The notes under the pieces were generated by a model. The model was not told where the DNA came from, searched no databases, and was given only the letters and a program-made list of their open reading frames with translations. Positions 61,373 through 64,000 of a stretch of 64,000 bases of DNA are shown here, in pieces (the first letter of the stretch is position 1; every line of letters begins with the position of its first letter). The translations under genes were made by a program, and so were the position numbers. The stretch is from Lachnospiraceae bacterium (GTDB lineage Bacteria > Bacillota > Clostridia > Lachnospirales > Lachnospiraceae). The DNA lies in assembly GCA_016283775.1 (NCBI GenBank), contig JAEENL010000141.1, forward strand, positions 1-64,000. The letters run 5' to 3'.

Positions 61373-63001
61373 ATGGCAATGATAGTTCAGCACAACATCG
61401 CATCGATCAACACTAACAGACAGTTAGGAATCTCTACAACCAATCTTTCTAAGAACACAGAAAAACTTTCATCCGGTTACAGAATCAACCGCGCAGCCGA
61501 TGACGCCGCCGGCCTCGCTATTTCAGAAAAGATGAGAAGCCAGATCAGAGGTCTTGGCCGTGCCTCTGACAATGCAAGCGACGGTATTTCAATGATACAG
61601 ACAGCTGAAGGCGCGCTCAACGAGTCTCACTCCATCTTACAGAGAATGAGAGAGCTCGCAGTACAGGCAGCCAACGGTACTGAGACAGACTCTGACAGAA
61701 GCAACCTTCAGGATGAGATCGAGCAGCTCCAGGAAGAGCTCGACAGAATCTCCACCGATACAGAATTCAACACAATGCCTCTTCTTGACGGATCACTTTC
61801 AGCAGCTTCCGGTAATGTTAGTTCTGCAGGTCCCAAGTTCGGTATCTACGACACAAAATTAAAGGGATTTGTTACAGCAAGTGTTGAAAATGTTGGATTT
61901 TTAACGAATACATCTGCAGTTGCCGGATCGGAATCCGCTATATGGGATAATGCCGGAAAGATATTAACTCTTAATCTTGCAGATAACACTACATATACAC
62001 AGACACAGATAGACAATCTTATTAAGAATGCCAAGCAGGAAGATTCGTCAGCGACCAATGAGCCCGCTGATATTACCGTTCATCTTACATTTGGCTCTTA
62101 CACAGCGACCGCAAGTAATCTTACACCCGGAACAACAGTTACAGAAAAGGGCGTTAAAGCTGCAGTTGCAGCCACTACGATTACATCAAGTGGATATGTC
62201 GGAGCTAATGAGATAGCATTTACCGCGAAGAAATATGGCGCGGATATGAACTTATCAATATCCATAGCATTTGACGCCAAAGAGGGACAGGAAGAATTCG
62301 AGCAGACTGTTGCTCCGGTATATGATTCTGATGGAAAGATCACTACTGGTTCAGAAGGCAGTTGGACACTTCACCTTCGCTCAGGAAAAGAATATACCGA
62401 AGCAGATCTTGAGTCGATAATTGCTAAGGCCGGTGTTCCGCTTGAAGTAGAATTGTCCGGAGACGACCCTGATGAACCCAATACATTGTTTGTTACCACA
62501 AACTTTACAGTGGCACTCAATAGAATGACTGGCGGCGCGGGTTTAGGCGATGATGACGCATATCTCGGACAGCCCAATTACAGCGTAGCTTCCGGTGGTG
62601 GCGGAGTTATCCTTCAGGTTGGTGCTAACGAAGGCCAGACAATGAGCTTCTCCATTGACGATATGTCGGCACAGGCTCTTGGCGTAAACGCAGGAAACGT
62701 GGATCTTTCCACACAGTCCGGCGCATCAAAATCCATCGGCAACATCGACGAAGCTATCGGAAAAGTTTCCAAGCAGAGAGCCCTTCTCGGTGCCGTTCAG
62801 AACAGACTTGAGCACACCATTGCAAACCTTGACAACACCGCTGAGAACATGCAGGCAGCCGAGTCCACCATCCGTGACGTAGATATGGCCGAGGAGATGG
62901 TTCAATACTCCAAGAACAACATCCTCCAGCAGGCAGGTCAGTCCATGCTCGCTCAGGCAAACCAGTCCACACAGGGCGTTCTTTCGCTCCTTCAGGGCTG
63001 A
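61373..63001 (+). CDS. fliC: Flagellin 2
   Basis: A 542-residue paralogue of flagellin 1. The D0/D1 ends are nearly identical in protein but differ in codon choice (more C/G at third positions); the central ~300 residues have diverged strongly while keeping the same layout, including both copies of the small unit (TYTQTQIDNLIKNA and EYTEADLESIIAKA). Both ends are intact, so both flagellins can be assembled. Own sigma-28 promoter and terminator. Confidence 0.96.
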   Translation: MAMIVQHNIASINTNRQLGISTTNLSKNTEKLSSGYRINRAADDAAGLAISEKMRSQIRGLGRASDNASDGISMIQTAEGALNESHSILQRMRELAVQAANGTETDSDRSNLQDEIEQLQEELDRISTDTEFNTMPLLDGSLSAASGNVSSAGPKFGIYDTKLKGFVTASVENVGFLTNTSAVAGSESAIWDNAGKILTLNLADNTTYTQTQIDNLIKNAKQEDSSATNEPADITVHLTFGSYTATASNLTPGTTVTEKGVKAAVAATTITSSGYVGANEIAFTAKKYGADMNLSISIAFDAKEGQEEFEQTVAPVYDSDGKITTGSEGSWTLHLRSGKEYTEADLESIIAKAGVPLEVELSGDDPDEPNTLFVTTNFTVALNRMTGGAGLGDDDAYLGQPNYSVASGGGGVILQVGANEGQTMSFSIDDMSAQALGVNAGNVDLSTQSGASKSIGNIDEAIGKVSKQRALLGAVQNRLEHTIANLDNTAENMQAAESTIRDVDMAEEMVQYSKNNILQQAGQSMLAQANQSTQGVLSLLQG

Positions 63002-63042
63002 TAAACAACCATTTGGTAAACCTTCTCCTTATAAAAAATATG

Positions 63043-63071
63043 GCGCCTCACATAAAGTGGGGCGCTGTTTT
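63043..63071. terminator. Terminator between flagellin 2 and mazF
   Basis: Nine-bp stem (63043-63051 with 63057-63065, one T.G pair), five-base loop, TGTTTT on the plus strand and an AT-rich T-run on the minus strand. Serves both convergent genes. Confidence 0.75.
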
Positions 63072-63077
63072 AGTGTC

Positions 63078-63383
63078 CTAAATATAATCGAAAATTCCTT
63101 GTATTGCGTCTGTTATCTCGATTATATCTTGCATATGTATTCTTCCGGTTATCGAATAATCGCGGGTGTTTAGATCAAGTAAAGCCGATTTTTCGCATTG
63201 GACAAATCCATTGTTTTTGTTTGCTTCAACGCGTATGTGCAATGGGCTGGCATGGTTTTCTTTAAAAATAGGACATCCTACAATTTCGCCTGACATATTA
63301 AAATAGTCTTTGCTTACGACAAGAACAGGAAGGTTGAAGTTTTCCAGTTTTAAGATATCGCCCTGATGAGGGATTTCTTTCAT
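63078..63383 (-). CDS. mazF: MazF/PemK-family mRNA interferase toxin
   Basis: A 101-residue PemK-like toxin starting MKEIPHQGDILKL; the conserved VLVVSKDYFN and VGCPIFKEN match the MazF beta core, and the segment SALLDLNTRDYSI fits the family. ATG 63383 has GAGAGG seven bases upstream and overlaps the mazE stop (ATGA). Cleaves mRNA when free of MazE. Confidence 0.85.
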   Translation of the reverse strand: MKEIPHQGDILKLENFNLPVLVVSKDYFNMSGEIVGCPIFKENHASPLHIRVEANKNNGFVQCEKSALLDLNTRDYSITGRIHMQDIIEITDAIQGIFDYI

Positions 63384-63625
63384 TCCCAGACCTCTCTTCC
63401 TTTGCGTTCTCCCCAATCAAATTCGCCATCGAGATCTAATTTATTTCCATAGGCAGCGGCGCGTTCTTCCAATGTTTTATGTCTGAATGGCTTCACTAGG
63501 GTTATTATTCCCTTGTCGACGATTATATCTAGGGTATCGTTTACTGAAAAAGAAGCTGCTTTAAGCGCTTCTTTTGGTATTCGGATTCCTTGGCTATTTC
63601 CCCATGCCTTTACCTGTGCTTGCAT
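63380..63625 (-). CDS. mazE: MazE/AbrB-type antitoxin
   Basis: An 81-residue swapped-hairpin AbrB protein (MQAQVKAWGNSQGIRIPKEALKAA, first 45 residues) with an acidic, toxin-binding tail (DLDGEFDWGERKGREVWE). ATG 63625 follows GGGGGAG by five bases; a longer frame to 63679 would run through the promoter. Binds MazF and represses the operon. Confidence 0.9.
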   Translation of the reverse strand: MQAQVKAWGNSQGIRIPKEALKAASFSVNDTLDIIVDKGIITLVKPFRHKTLEERAAAYGNKLDLDGEFDWGERKGREVWE

Positions 63626-63644
63626 AGTATCTCCCCCTTCGAGT

Positions 63645-63679
63645 ATATACATTGTATATCCTACGGGACTGTCTGGCAA
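63645..63679 (-). promoter_or_regulatory. mazEF promoter and operator
   Basis: TTGCCA (63674-63679), 17 bp, TACAAT (63651-63656) on the minus strand. The perfect palindrome ATATAC-ATT-GTATAT (63645-63659) covers the -10 box and resembles known MazE sites. Confidence 0.75.
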
Positions 63680-63691
63680 GGAAAATAGTAT

Positions 63692-64000
63692 TTATAATGT
63701 CCAAGCATCTGAACGATTTGCCGAATATATTACCACTTCTTCGGAAAATCTATATTCTGTACGGTTTTTAAAAAACAGTTTAAAGGAATCGTCAAGTAAG
63801 TACTGGTTGTATGAAAAGCAAATGATCTTTCCGTTCGGGGAAGTAATCCGTGCGGCTTCGTATATTGAATTAACCGGATCGTCAAATGGAACGGTACCGT
63901 TGATGATCGTCAGATCGAAATATTCATCACGGAGCAATGTTTGCGAAAAGTCAGATGCAAGCATTTTTAAGCCGTCGGGTTGCTTTGCTACGGCTATTCT
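63692..64000 (-). CDS. SAM-dependent methyltransferase-like protein (5' end cut by window)
   Basis: The frame is open to the window edge; only the last 102 residues are present. FDLTIINGTVPFDDPVNSIYEAARITSPNGKIICFSYN looks like strands 4-5 of a class I methyltransferase (the D-x-x-x-x-N/G loop followed by a C-terminal hydrophobic strand). Motif I would lie outside the window. It could belong to the same glycan-modification region. Class assignment is tentative. Confidence 0.5.
   Translation of the reverse strand, partial: RIAVAKQPDGLKMLASDFSQTLLRDEYFDLTIINGTVPFDDPVNSIYEAARITSPNGKIICFSYNQYLLDDSFKLFFKNRTEYRFSEEVVIYSANRSDAWTL

Overview
The window reads like a chromosome segment of a motile, plant-glycan-degrading member of the Lachnospiraceae (Clostridia). 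Reasons: Gram-positive style promoters and AGGAGG ribosome binding sites, the Firmicutes gene order guanylate kinase-yaaR-holB-ricT-yabB-rsmI, lipobox lipoproteins in place of outer-membrane proteins, flagellins behind sigma-28 promoters, and a glycan catabolism set (cellobiose phosphorylase, GH42, GH53, GH13) typical of rumen and gut Butyrivibrio/Roseburia-like bacteria. The genus cannot be fixed from the sequence alone. No rRNA, prophage, IS element or CRISPR array was seen; there is one tRNA, Lys(CTT).

Layout. 0-6.2 kb: 3' end of an N-acetylhexosamine kinase-like gene, a HipA-like kinase/HTH pair, a transglutaminase-like lipoprotein with surE, then a LytTR regulator with a LiaF-like membrane protein. 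6.3-10 kb: tldD-tldE and a methionine aminopeptidase. 10-13.6 kb: cellobiose phosphorylase under a LacI-family repressor. 13.7-22 kb: trmB, dacF, zinc-ribbon and TPM membrane proteins, degV, a clostripain-like peptidase and thioredoxin. 22-28.5 kb: a sugar-sensor/GGDEF protein, then a GH42 beta-galactosidase-MFS-PIG-L operon. 28.5-34.5 kb: the most unusual region, a leader with an attenuator followed by a tightly overlapping operon of a TM1266-like regulator, a complete SsuABC/TauABC-type importer, and NifH-, NifD- and NifK-like proteins. 34.5-41.1 kb: tRNA-Lys, a second transglutaminase-like lipoprotein, and the yaaR-holB-ricT-rsmI housekeeping operon. 41.2-51.4 kb: an unknown 613-residue protein, a small zinc ribbon, then GH53, GH13, a solute-binding protein carrying two starch-binding-like modules, and two MalFG permeases. 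51.5-53.3 kb: an AAA ATPase behind three tandem operators, and a YfcE-like phosphodiesterase. 53.3-63 kb: two flagellin genes interleaved with an FkbM methyltransferase, a double-GT2 and a GT4 protein (probable flagellin modification). 63-64 kb: mazEF and a cut-off methyltransferase.

How it works together. Extracellular lipoprotein enzymes cut galactan and alpha-glucan, ABC and MFS carriers import the oligosaccharides, and cytoplasmic phosphorylase and beta-galactosidase finish the job under LacI-like and cre-like control. The nitrogenase-like operon suggests a dedicated import-plus-reduction pathway for an unidentified small molecule. A 28-base hairpin element with one compensatory base-pair change occurs twice in the window; one copy lies in an 81-bp in-frame insertion inside the nitrogenase-like operon. 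These, with the attenuator leader, are the main candidates for undescribed biology.
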